From: JAJDYQ01 sp963662865
GTDB taxonomy: Bacteria; Pseudomonadota; Gammaproteobacteria; JAJDYQ01
DNA length: 64,000 bases
Assembly (NCBI GenBank): GCA_963662865.1
Contig: OY759969.1
Location: 1,736,001 to 1,800,000, forward strand
Direction: 5' to 3'
Shown here: piece after piece, positions 41,415 to 50,104 of the stretch
How positions within the stretch are numbered: the first letter of the stretch is position 1
Layout of the letters: every line of letters begins with the position of its first letter
The notes under the pieces: generated by a model
What the model was told of the DNA's origin: nothing
Databases searched by the model: none
The model's input: only the letters and a program-made list of their open reading frames with translations
Program-made: the position numbers and the translations under genes

Positions 41415-42461
41415 TTACTGCTGATCCAGCAGCGATAATAAAACCAGACGGCGCAACCCGCAGCCGGATGCCTCCGGTCGGCATTGCGCCAGGATATAGA
41501 TGGCCCCGTCGTCCGGCAGGGAACCGATCAACAGGCGGTCGTCCGGGAGTTCCAGCACCATGTCCAGAGTCAGCCCGGCGGCAAATTCAGGAGGCAGTTC
41601 CGCCAGCACGGCGGCGGTTTCGTCGTCGGTGCCGGGTGCCGCCACCACCAGCCCGGTCGGGTCGTGTGCCGTCAGCGCCTGTTGGATGTCGGCCAGGACG
41701 GGCGGCAACCAGGGCATGTCCTGTTCGTTCCAGCGCGTGATCTGGGCGATATTCCACAGCAGACGGCGCAGCACCGGCGGCAGTTGCTGTTCGGCCTCGT
41801 CATCGCTCAGCGGGTCGCGCCCGGCTTCGAGCGCCGCCGCCGGATGCTGCCGGCGGAAGGCGTCCAGGTGGATTTTGGTGGTCGCGAGCAGGGCCTCTAC
41901 CGGAGAGATTTCAGGGCCTTCCGCCGCAGAGTTTTCCGCACCTTGTGTCGGGGAGCCTTGCGGGGCTTGTGCGGCAGGGTCTTCCGGGACCTGCGCCGAC
42001 AACCAGGCCGGCAGGGCGGCGGGATCTTCCGCAGTGCTGCCAGGCTGCGTCCGCGCCGAGACGATACGGTAGCCGTCGGCGTCGGCCCGCCAGAAGGTGT
42101 ACAGCGCAATATCCAGCAGCGGGTTGTAATACAGGGCGGCCGGCTGCATTGCGTTGATGCGGCCGAGCTTGACAATCGCATTGGCGAAAAACGGGCTCCA
42201 CAGGGTGGCCAGCAGCCTGGCGTCGGCATCGCCCGCGCCCGGCATGGCGCTGAGGACTTCTACCGCCTGCGCTTGACCGATCAACCCGGCGGCGCGAAAG
42301 GCCAGCGCCTCCGCCGCAAACTGACGCGCACCGATGCCCGATTCCGGTTCCGGTTCCGACTCCGCAACCACCGGCGACAGCAGCAGCACCACGCCCAACG
42401 CCACGGCGAGGGTTATTACGCTCCGGTTACCTGTATATTTTCTGATGATATTATTTTTCAT
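41415..42461 (-). CDS. Exported protein of unknown function
   Basis: A 348-residue protein with signal peptide (SVITLAVALGVVLLLSPVVA). The mature part is rich in Ala, Pro and acidic residues. A helical N-terminal portion (GIGARQFAAEALAFRAAGL) is followed by a Pro/Ala/Glu linker (PEDPAAQAPQGSPTQGAENS). The C-terminal part has LTLDMVLELPDDRLLIGSLP and CRPEASGCGLRRLVLL. It lies between two other exported-protein genes in the same direction with short gaps. No family is recognised. Confidence 0.65.
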   Translation of the reverse strand: MKNNIIRKYTGNRSVITLAVALGVVLLLSPVVAESEPEPESGIGARQFAAEALAFRAAGLIGQAQAVEVLSAMPGAGDADARLLATLWSPFFANAIVKLGRINAMQPAALYYNPLLDIALYTFWRADADGYRIVSARTQPGSTAEDPAALPAWLSAQVPEDPAAQAPQGSPTQGAENSAAEGPEISPVEALLATTKIHLDAFRRQHPAAALEAGRDPLSDDEAEQQLPPVLRRLLWNIAQITRWNEQDMPWLPPVLADIQQALTAHDPTGLVVAAPGTDDETAAVLAELPPEFAAGLTLDMVLELPDDRLLIGSLPDDGAIYILAQCRPEASGCGLRRLVLLSLLDQQ

Positions 42462-42496
42462 ATTCGCAACCTTATTTGAATGTTTTGACAGATCAG

Positions 42497-43432
42497 TTAA
42501 GTTGGGCGGGTATCAATCCAATCCAGCCAATACCGGTCCAGTAAGCCCCTGCCACCCTCCCTATCCTGCCGCCAATCCGGGGCTATTTCACTTAAGACAG
42601 TCTCCAGGATAGCCTCCAGGGTATTCAGATAGTCTTCACATAAGAAAATATCCTGCTTGCAGGATGAATCCTGAAGGGCTTTTGTTCTTTTTTGATCCAG
42701 CACGATCAGTTCTTCAGCCGATGCCTTCAGGCTTTGGCATTTTTCATGGAGACCGGCATATTCGTCTTCATCAAAATAGTCTTTTTGCGGGACAGATAAA
42801 CAGGTCGCGGAGGATTCAAGCATTTGACTTAAGGAGTCTTGAGTGTAGGCTTCATAACCTCCTCCAATTCTTGCATCAAGCTCAGAGAAATTTTTAGAGC
42901 AGCTTGGTGAGATTTTGACATGGCGGTTATGATCACTTATGAGGCCAATGGCATATTTTCTAAAATGAAGCATGGGGATTCGAGAATAAGAGCCCATCTC
43001 CATCCCTGTAGCGGGGTTATCCTGATAATTATTACGTTGTTTATAACCTGCCGGATCCTGATCGATTAAATGAAGCACGCGGTTATACAAGGAAAGCATG
43101 CGGTCAATATCTGTATCTTCAAACAAATCGACAGGGCCTTCTCCGAGTTTATTTTTTGAAAAATACTGGGCCAGAAAAAAGCTGGAAAGGATATGTTCAT
43201 CATTTTCACTAAAACGATAGAGCCTGGAGAGGCCCCGGCTTTCTTCTCCCTTCAAAACCAGGCATATCGCATACCAGGCTTGATAGTCCAGATTATCCGG
43301 ATCGCTTTCCAATCTCTGTTGGTTATATTCAAAATCACAAGACCAGCCTTTTTTCTGATAGATGTCAGCTTGAGCTGAAAAAGCAGCCAAAAAAACCATG
43401 ACCAGCAAAAATTGAAGCCTCGCGCCTTTCAT
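42497..43432 (-). CDS. Exported helical protein of unknown function
   Basis: A 311-residue protein with signal peptide (FLLVMVFLAAFSAQA). The first part has a TPR-like feel (LESDPDNLDYQAWYAICLVL, KGEESRGLSRLYRF). Six or more cysteines are spread along the mature protein (for example SCDFEYN, SPSCSKN, SCKQDIFLCEDYL), suggesting disulfide bonds. Eight bases separate it from the Sel1 gene upstream. The function is unknown. Confidence 0.65.
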   Translation of the reverse strand: MKGARLQFLLVMVFLAAFSAQADIYQKKGWSCDFEYNQQRLESDPDNLDYQAWYAICLVLKGEESRGLSRLYRFSENDEHILSSFFLAQYFSKNKLGEGPVDLFEDTDIDRMLSLYNRVLHLIDQDPAGYKQRNNYQDNPATGMEMGSYSRIPMLHFRKYAIGLISDHNRHVKISPSCSKNFSELDARIGGGYEAYTQDSLSQMLESSATCLSVPQKDYFDEDEYAGLHEKCQSLKASAEELIVLDQKRTKALQDSSCKQDIFLCEDYLNTLEAILETVLSEIAPDWRQDREGGRGLLDRYWLDWIDTRPT

Positions 43433-43440
43433 TTCAGTCT

Positions 43441-43998
43441 CTATTCAGGAGAATGTTGTGAAGTTGCTTTTTTCATCCACTCTTCAGATTTTTTTAAATT
43501 TTTTGTAATCCCCACACCACTTTCATACATTAGAGCCAATTCGTATTGTGCCTGAGGGTGACCTTGATCAGCTGAATTTTTCATCCAATAAAAAGCTGCT
43601 TCATTATTTTGTTCAACAAATAGACCTTGAAGGTACATCAAAGCTAATTCATATTGAGAATCATGAAAGTCTTTTGATTTCATAAACCAATCAAAGGCTT
43701 TCTGGAAATTTTCCTCAACAGACAAACCATTTAAATACAATAAACCTAAACTGTACTGTGCCCTACTATGACCTTGATTTGCTGACTTAGAAAGCCAATC
43801 CAACGCCTTGGTATGATCCTGAGGAACTTGATCACCCTCTAAATACATAACCCCAAGATGAAACTGAGAAACGGCATTTCCTTCTTCTGCAAATTTATGT
43901 AATAATTTGATTTGATCTGCTTCCGACTCGTGCTTTTCTCCGTAAACATGAAACGACGACAAAAATAAAAAAATGAGCAAAATAACGCTATTTTTCAT
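43441..43998 (-). CDS. Exported Sel1-repeat protein
   Basis: A 185-residue protein with signal peptide (MKNSVILLIFLFLSSFHVYG). Four Sel1-like repeats follow, each about 36 residues (VSQFHLGVMYLEGDQVPQDH, AQYSLGLLYLNGLSVEENF, SQYELALMYLQGLFVEQN, AQYELALMYESGVGITKN). Sel1 repeats are helical protein-binding scaffolds. The start at 43998 gives the better signal peptide; ATG 44010 adds four residues. The gene is AT-richer than its neighbours. Confidence 0.85.
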   Translation of the reverse strand: MKNSVILLIFLFLSSFHVYGEKHESEADQIKLLHKFAEEGNAVSQFHLGVMYLEGDQVPQDHTKALDWLSKSANQGHSRAQYSLGLLYLNGLSVEENFQKAFDWFMKSKDFHDSQYELALMYLQGLFVEQNNEAAFYWMKNSADQGHPQAQYELALMYESGVGITKNLKKSEEWMKKATSQHSPE

Positions 43999-44073
43999 TA
44001 ATCGAAGCATCGCGCCTTGTCCGTCACTGCTTGTTGCGCCTATTCCCGGGGATCTTTTGCCGTCGGCCCGTAT

Positions 44074-44793
44074 TTATTCCTCCTTCACAGATGTCTTGAA
44101 ACTCAAGTTGTGCGTCTCATCTCCCAGGTGAACCGTGATGCGAAATACGCCGCCATCCTGCTGTGCGCCGATTTCTTCAACCACAAAATGCCCGCCATGT
44201 TGTTGACCGGGACCCACGGGTTGCGGAGAAAGCATCGTTTTTGCATATTTGGTAAGCGCCGCCTGCATCTCCTTTTCCGCCTCGCCCGAATCGGCCATAA
44301 GGTCCGGCAGGAACATTGCCGTCATACCCTCGGCCGTGTTAAACTCCATGCCGGCGCTATGGGCGGCATCCATACCGGCTATATCCAGGGCCACCGCTCC
44401 CACTCCGACCGCCACGTTAAAAAGGTCTGTCAAGGTGTTCTTGGTCTCGGCTTCCTCAACCAGCTCTTCCTTGCCGAAGACTTGCAGGGATTTGCCGTTG
44501 TACTCCGCCTGGATATTTTCGGCGCCGAGCGTAAAGGGGGTCTTACCAATATTGGCGGCGATAATATTAAACTCGGGACGGACGCTCCGCTCAACCCAAC
44601 TGGTCTCCTTGGGCTGCAAGGCAACGATAGAACGATTTTTTTCTGATATGGCGGATAGCTTGCCATCCGCTGACTCTATCATGGTGTCCGCCGACGCCGT
44701 CGGCCTCAGCGAATAGTACGATGTCGAACAACCCGCTAGCCATGAAATACCAAGAATCAAAACAAGCGAGGGTAATACGTGATTTTTTAACAT
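44074..44793 (-). CDS. Lipoprotein of unknown function
   Basis: A 239-residue lipoprotein; lipobox LAGC puts the acylated cysteine at residue 22. The mature part has a beta-rich domain (FNIIAANIGKTPFTLGAENI, QAEYNGKSLQVFGKEELVEE), a hydrophobic Gly/Ala segment (LFNVAVGVGAVALDIAGM) and a C-terminal strand pair (GGVFRITVHLGDETHNLSF). It is the first gene of the exported-protein series running down to 40025. Confidence 0.7.
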   Translation of the reverse strand: MLKNHVLPSLVLILGISWLAGCSTSYYSLRPTASADTMIESADGKLSAISEKNRSIVALQPKETSWVERSVRPEFNIIAANIGKTPFTLGAENIQAEYNGKSLQVFGKEELVEEAETKNTLTDLFNVAVGVGAVALDIAGMDAAHSAGMEFNTAEGMTAMFLPDLMADSGEAEKEMQAALTKYAKTMLSPQPVGPGQQHGGHFVVEEIGAQQDGGVFRITVHLGDETHNLSFKTSVKEE

Positions 44794-45465
44794 GGACTTA
44801 AGCTCCTGTATTGAATGAAAAAGAAATGAAATGCCGGAATACGACTCGGTGCGCCCTGTGGCCTGAGGTCATCAGCACCCCAAGCAGATGCTGCGCGGTG
44901 AGGCACCCGTTGCCGGGCATGAGGTACAGCAATCGAAACAGCCTGCGGTTGCCCTGCAGGCGTATGATGTCGGAAAAACTGCGAAGAATCGGTTCCCGCC
45001 GGTATCAGCGACGCGGGAGGGTGAGGTATGGAAAGAGCAGAGGGTTTATTATGCCGGTGCGGCGGTATTTTCAGGGATGCGCTGTGGCTTTGCGCATGGA
45101 ACCGCCATGAAGCCATGAAGCCATGAAGCCATGAAGCCATGAAGTTTTATCGCCACTTAGTTCCTCCGTTTTTTTATACACTGACTCCAAATCAGATTGA
45201 TCAATTTTAGCATCCTGACTATCAATGTCAAAATAAATTTCCAGAAATTGTAGAGAACATTTTATCTGTTCGGCTTAAGCACACGAGAGATATCCGGTTA
45301 TACGGCAGGGCTGTTTTTATGCGCGACCGGGGATTTTGATGGGCTTGATCGACCAACGACAGGCATACGCACGCATGAGAACGGCACGCGTGTCCGCGCC
45401 ATGACTCGAATTTGTCCCCCTTCCGGGATAGAATCTCCGCCCCGCAGATATTCAGGAAGATTCAA
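44794..45465. other. Intergenic region, 670 bases, with 8-base tandem repeats
   Basis: No convincing gene. A 76-codon plus-strand frame at 44888-45118 (MLRGEAPVAGHEVQQSKQPA) has plausible composition but no ribosome binding site or recognised family, and it ends inside the 8-base repeats at 45107-45144. The right part, 45145-45465, is the leader of proS. Confidence 0.4.
45107..45144. repeat. 8-base tandem repeat (ATGAAGCC), about 4.75 copies
   Basis: Four perfect units of ATGAAGCC and a partial fifth. The unit length is not a multiple of three, so any frame through it would shift when copy number changes. Coordinates may be off by one base. Confidence 0.8.
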
Positions 45466-47181
45466 GTGCGCACAAGTCAGTTCCCAATCAACACCTTGAA
45501 GGAGGCGCCTGCTGACGCAGAGGTTATCAGCCATCGGTTAATGATGCGCGCCGGTATGGTTCGGCGTGTGGCCGCCGGGATGTATGCCTGGCTGCCGCTG
45601 GGATTGAGGGTTTTGCGCAAGGTGGAAAATATCGTCCGGGAGGAGATGAACAACGCCGGTGCCATTGAGTTGTTGATGCCGGCTGTGCAGCCCGCCGAGT
45701 TGTGGCAGGAGTCCGGGCGATGGGTGCAGTATGGGCCGGAGCTGTTGCGGCTCACCGACCGACATGGCCGGGAGTTCTGTTTTGGCCCCACTCACGAGGA
45801 GGTGATTACCAGCCTGGTTCGGCGTGAGATTCGCAGCTATAAGCAGCTACCGGTTAATTATTACCAGATACAGACAAAGTTCAGGGATGAAATCCGGCCT
45901 CGCTTTGGCGTCATGCGGGCGCGGGAGTTTCTGATGAAGGATGCCTATTCTTTCCATTTATCTCAGGATTCTCTCGGTGAAACGTATCAAAATATGTTCG
46001 ATACCTATATTCGCATATTTGAGCGTACCGGGCTGGAGTTTTGCGCGGTAGCCGCAGATAGCGGCAATATCGGCGGCAATCTATCACATGAATTTCATGT
46101 GCTGGCCGAATCCGGTGAAGATGCCATCGCGTTCTCCAGTCAATCGGATTATGCCGCCAATGTTGAAATGGCCGAGGTCGTGGAAACACCCTCGGAACGG
46201 GCAAGGGCGAGTGAGGAAATGCAGAAGGTTTGCACGCCTGATCAGCGCAGCATCGAAGAGGTGAGTCGTTATCTGAATATCAATCCTTCAAGGTGCCTTA
46301 AAACGCTGCTGGTCAATGGTTCTGAAGCCAATTTCGTGGTCGCCCTTGTGCTTCGCGGCGACCATGCCCTCAATGCGATTAAGGCCGCGAAAATGGGGCC
46401 GATCGCGGCCCCTCTGACGATGGCATCTGAAGAGGCTATCCGGCAGGCGGCAGGCTGTTCAGTCGGTTCTATTGGACCGGTCGGGCTGAAAATCAAGGTG
46501 CTTGTTGACCGCAGCGCTGCCGCAGCGGCCGATTTCGTCTGCGGCGCGAATGAAGACGGTTATCATCTGACCGGCGTAAACTGGGGGCGTGATCTACCGG
46601 AACCGGAGGTGGTGGATATTCGAAGCGTTGTGGACGGCGACCCCAGCCCCGATGGTCATGGCACTCTTGCTATCGCCCGGGGCATTGAGGTTGGCCATGT
46701 CTTTCAATTGGGTGATACGTATGCTTCCAGGATGAAAGCGGAAGTGCTGGATGAAAATGGCAAGGCCGTTACTATGACGATGGGTTGTTATGGCATCGGC
46801 GTATCGAGGATTGTTGCGGCGGCAATTGAGCAGAATCATGATGACAGGGGAATTATCTGGCCTGCCGGTATCGCTCCGTTTCAGATCGCCCTTACTCCAG
46901 TCAATATGCATAAATCGGTCAGGCTGAGGGAAGCAGCAGATAAGCTATACGAGACTTTCATATCTGCCGGTTATGATGTTTTGTATGATGATCGCAAGGC
47001 GAGGCCCGGTGTCATTTTTGCCGATATGGAGCTTATCGGTATCCCGCACCGAGTTGTTATCAGTGACCGCTCGCTGGACAGTGGTACGCTTGAATATAAG
47101 GACAGACGGGATACTGATAAGACGGAGATTGTCTCCATGGGGGGAATTATAGACTTTCTGAGAACAAGGATTGTCGGTTGA
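45466..47181 (+). CDS. proS: Proline--tRNA ligase, bacterial type with editing domain
   Basis: A 571-residue class II synthetase that charges tRNA-Pro. The N-terminus RTSQFPINTLKEAPADAEVI matches the family when the start is the GTG at 45466, which has AGGAAG upstream; the frame opens at 45412 but adds 18 unrelated residues. The catalytic core has GPTHEEVITSLVRREIRSYK, and the motif 2 region holds FRDEIRPRFGVMRAREFLMK. The editing domain covers about residues 225-390. The anticodon-binding domain closes the protein. Confidence 0.96.
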   Translation: MRTSQFPINTLKEAPADAEVISHRLMMRAGMVRRVAAGMYAWLPLGLRVLRKVENIVREEMNNAGAIELLMPAVQPAELWQESGRWVQYGPELLRLTDRHGREFCFGPTHEEVITSLVRREIRSYKQLPVNYYQIQTKFRDEIRPRFGVMRAREFLMKDAYSFHLSQDSLGETYQNMFDTYIRIFERTGLEFCAVAADSGNIGGNLSHEFHVLAESGEDAIAFSSQSDYAANVEMAEVVETPSERARASEEMQKVCTPDQRSIEEVSRYLNINPSRCLKTLLVNGSEANFVVALVLRGDHALNAIKAAKMGPIAAPLTMASEEAIRQAAGCSVGSIGPVGLKIKVLVDRSAAAAADFVCGANEDGYHLTGVNWGRDLPEPEVVDIRSVVDGDPSPDGHGTLAIARGIEVGHVFQLGDTYASRMKAEVLDENGKAVTMTMGCYGIGVSRIVAAAIEQNHDDRGIIWPAGIAPFQIALTPVNMHKSVRLREAADKLYETFISAGYDVLYDDRKARPGVIFADMELIGIPHRVVISDRSLDSGTLEYKDRRDTDKTEIVSMGGIIDFLRTRIVG

Positions 47182-47250
47182 GATTCCAGTTTACGAGAGG
47201 ATGTTTCGCTGTCCCGACCCTGTTTCCCTTACTCTGTTTTGAGGGCAAGC

Positions 47251-47263
47251 GGGGGGGGGGGGG
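47251..47263. repeat. Run of 13 G between proS and the GspE-like gene
   Basis: An uninterrupted G13 run lies in the short region between two convergent genes, 70 bases after the proS stop and 27 before the other stop. No reading frame is affected. Confidence 0.9.
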
Positions 47264-47289
47264 AGGAAGGAATAGATCAGGTGACTTGC

Positions 47290-49071
47290 TCAGGCCATGC
47301 TCACCACTCTAAGCACTTCTTCCGGTGTCGTCCTTCCCGCGGCAACCTTCATCGCACCGTTCACGTTCAATGGAATCATGCCTTCTCGAACGGCGGCTTC
47401 AAACAGGGCTTGATGCTCCGTATCAGCGCGTATCATACTTTTAACCTTCGGGGTGACCCTTAACATCTCGTAAATACCAACCCGGCCAAGATAGCCGGTA
47501 TTGCGACATTCCAGACAGCCTTCCGTCTGATTAATTTTACCCGGCAGTTTCATCTTTATCGGACGGGTAAGCTGTCGCCAGATCAATTCATCTATTGATC
47601 CGTTTTTCAAGCAGTGCGGGCAGAGTGTCCTCAATAGCCTTTGTGCAACCACTCCCAGCAGGGTTGAGCGTAACAGATAATCCGGCAAGCCAATCTCCAT
47701 AAGCCGGGTAACAGTTGATATGGCGTCATTGGTGTGCAGTGTGCTGAGCACGAGGTGCCCGGTCAGTGAGGATTGTATCGCCATTTCGGCGGTTTCCAGA
47801 TCACGTATCTCACCAATCATGATGACGTCAGGGTCCTGCCTCAACAGGGCCTTGACACCATCCGAAAAACTCAGGTCTATGGATGAATTTACCTGCATCT
47901 GATTAAACTGTGCTTCAAGCAATTCAATCGGGTCTTCAATCGTGCAGACATTTACTTCCGGTCTGGCAATATGTTTGAGTGTCGAATAAAGCGTCGTCGT
48001 CTTGCCTGAGCCGGTAGGCCCCGTCACAAGAATAAGGCCATTGGGCTGCTCAATCATGTCGGTCCACATTTGCTTGTTGGAGTCGGACAAGCCAAGCTCG
48101 GAGAAATTCCTCACCAGTACATCGGGGTCAAAAATTCGCATCACCATTTTTTCGCCAAATGCCGTGGGCAGGGTGGATAGCCGAAGCTCAACTTCATTAC
48201 CCTTTGGTGTACGGGTTTTTACACGCCCATCCTGTGGGTGCCGTCTATCAATGACATCCATGCCACCCAGGGATTTGATCCGGCTGATAATCGCCGTCAT
48301 GATGGCCGTCGGCACTTCATAAACCATGTGTAACATGCCATCAATGCGGAATCTCACATAACTCATGTCTCGTCGCGGTTCGAGATGAATATCGCTGGCA
48401 CGCTGATCAAAGGCAAACTGCATTAACCAGTCCACCACATGGACAATATGCTGGTCATCGGCATCCAGATTGCCGGATTGCCCAAGCTGTACCAACTGCT
48501 CAAGATTATTGACACCGGGAACATTGATCGCCGCATTCTTGCCCGCCTTATTGACGGATTTGGCCAGGGCATAAAATTCCAGCGAATATTTATCGAGATC
48601 GGAGGGAGCCGTGATGACGGCTCGTATTTCCTTGCCGATCATTCCTGACAAGTCAGATTGCCATGTCTGTTGCAGCGGCTGAGATGTCGCAAATGTGGCG
48701 AGATTACCGTCAACGGCAACCGGCAGAATGGAGCGTTTCGATACATAGGCGTATGAGGCCAGCGATGTCACCAGTTGTACATCCGTCTTCAACGGATCAA
48801 TGCGTAAATACTCTAACCCCAGGGTCTGTGCCAGCCAATGTGATACGGCCTCTTCATGCAGAAGGCTACCGTCCCGGATATTTTGCCATGCCTGTGCGGC
48901 GATAATGGTAATCGGGTGGGTCGATTTCAGATCTTTGGGGCGAACGCTGCTATTGAGTTGCTGTTGTTGTTCCCGGGAGATCAGTCCGTCTGCCTGCATT
49001 GCAGCCAGAATATCAGGAAGTCCCAATTTTCGGTCTTCCTTGTTTTCCAGCGTCAGTCCAAACCTGGCCAT
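47290..49071 (-). CDS. GspE/PilB family secretion or pilus assembly ATPase
   Basis: A 593-residue protein. The N-terminal domain (about 1-180) is of the GspE/PilB type. The ATPase core has Walker A GPTGSGKTTTLYSTL, the Asp box TIEDPIELLEAQFNQMQVN, Walker B DPDVIMIGEIRDLETAEMAI and the His box GHLVLSTLHTNDA. A zinc site is formed by CPHC and CLEC (LCPHCLKNGS, EGCLECRNTGYLGRVGIYEM). No pilus or type II secretion genes are adjacent, so it is a solitary copy. Confidence 0.88.
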   Translation of the reverse strand: MARFGLTLENKEDRKLGLPDILAAMQADGLISREQQQQLNSSVRPKDLKSTHPITIIAAQAWQNIRDGSLLHEEAVSHWLAQTLGLEYLRIDPLKTDVQLVTSLASYAYVSKRSILPVAVDGNLATFATSQPLQQTWQSDLSGMIGKEIRAVITAPSDLDKYSLEFYALAKSVNKAGKNAAINVPGVNNLEQLVQLGQSGNLDADDQHIVHVVDWLMQFAFDQRASDIHLEPRRDMSYVRFRIDGMLHMVYEVPTAIMTAIISRIKSLGGMDVIDRRHPQDGRVKTRTPKGNEVELRLSTLPTAFGEKMVMRIFDPDVLVRNFSELGLSDSNKQMWTDMIEQPNGLILVTGPTGSGKTTTLYSTLKHIARPEVNVCTIEDPIELLEAQFNQMQVNSSIDLSFSDGVKALLRQDPDVIMIGEIRDLETAEMAIQSSLTGHLVLSTLHTNDAISTVTRLMEIGLPDYLLRSTLLGVVAQRLLRTLCPHCLKNGSIDELIWRQLTRPIKMKLPGKINQTEGCLECRNTGYLGRVGIYEMLRVTPKVKSMIRADTEHQALFEAAVREGMIPLNVNGAMKVAAGRTTPEEVLRVVSMA

Positions 49072-49072
49072 A

Positions 49073-49348
49073 TTATCGAGTTATCCTGAAGCTGTCTAAA
49101 TCAGCCAGCTCCTCATCATAACACTGAACACCGGTTACGTTAGATGGCGCCGATCCCTGCCAGAACCAGTGCGTTATTTCCGCTACCTGGTCTTTATTGC
49201 CCTGCACCAGACATTCGACCGTGCCATCGGATAAGTTCCTTACCCAGCCGCTGATATTAATTTCCCGGGCCTTTTGATAAACCGAAGCACGATAACAAAC
49301 TCCCTGCACATGGCCAGAAATGACACATCGCTTTGTAATTATTGCCAC
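49073..49348 (-). CDS. acyP: Acylphosphatase
   Basis: A 91-residue enzyme that hydrolyses acyl phosphates. The active-site loop is ISGHVQGVCYRASVYQKARE, with the catalytic arginine in CYR, and the catalytic asparagine is in GWVRNLSDGTVECLVQG. It overlaps the end of the adaptor gene upstream by ten bases and lies one base before the GspE-like gene, so all may be co-transcribed. Confidence 0.93.
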   Translation of the reverse strand: MAIITKRCVISGHVQGVCYRASVYQKAREINISGWVRNLSDGTVECLVQGNKDQVAEITHWFWQGSAPSNVTGVQCYDEELADLDSFRITR

Positions 49349-50094
49349 GTCACACGCACGAGCTGACCGACGGTCGCGGTCGGTTGAGTGTCGATATGAA
49401 TGATAATTTCCGCCAAACCGGACTTTGGATCGTAGTCGATAACCTTCACTTTTCCGGAATGTGCCTTACCTGAAATACTAACGTTTACGTCATTACCAAT
49501 ATTCAGACCCGTATTTTTTTCCGGGGGCAACAACATGACGGCAATCAGTTGTCCGTTTGCCACGGTGACTAAAGGGGTGGCCTGTAACCGATTGACGACT
49601 GTTTGTCCGGCCACCACATGTTTTTTTAGAACAATGAGGTCAAAGGGTGCTTTCAGTTCAGTATGCTCAAGGTCCAGTTCTGCCTGATCAGCGTCAGCCC
49701 TGGCTTCCAGATAGCGTGCGTCTTTCTCAGCAAAATCAGCTTTCGCCTGATCCAGTTCCACCTGAGACAGGACCGTCCGTTCATATAGCTCTTCAGCGCG
49801 TTGCAGTTCATTCCGGGCTTCATCCCGGCCGGGAACATACTGCGCCATACGGGATTGCGCGGATTCCAACTGATGCTGAAAAGACCGTTTGTCCAGCGAT
49901 AGCAGAACGGTGCCTTTTGCAATTCTTTGTCCGGGAGTGATGTTTATTGTTTTAATGATTCCCGATACCGGCAAGGATAATGCCGCTTTTTGTTGCCACT
50001 GTAATACACCATCCGCTTCACCAATGGCTTGCGCCATTGATGCTACTGCCATTAAAGCCAGCAGCAGTACACAAGTAACCGCCTTATTGCACAT
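49339..50094 (-). CDS. Efflux pump periplasmic adaptor (membrane fusion protein)
   Basis: A 251-residue HlyD/RND-type adaptor with signal peptide (MCNKAVTCVLLLALMAVASM, cleavage after AQA). A lipoyl half-motif (GVLQWQQKAALSLPVSGIIK) is followed by a coiled-coil hairpin (about residues 75-145) and the second lipoyl half and barrel domain (TELKAPFDLIVLKKHVVAGQ). It is short for the family. The start at 50094 lies ten bases after the TolC-like gene. No inner-membrane pump gene is adjacent. Confidence 0.85.
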   Translation of the reverse strand: MCNKAVTCVLLLALMAVASMAQAIGEADGVLQWQQKAALSLPVSGIIKTINITPGQRIAKGTVLLSLDKRSFQHQLESAQSRMAQYVPGRDEARNELQRAEELYERTVLSQVELDQAKADFAEKDARYLEARADADQAELDLEHTELKAPFDLIVLKKHVVAGQTVVNRLQATPLVTVANGQLIAVMLLPPEKNTGLNIGNDVNVSISGKAHSGKVKVIDYDPKSGLAEIIIHIDTQPTATVGQLVRVTWQ

Positions 50095-50104
50095 ATTCCC
50101 TCCT

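Noticed and set aside
44787..45140. Minus-strand frame beginning MASWLHGFMASW
   Set aside because: Its start is made only of the 8-base tandem repeat, and the rest has no protein-like features.
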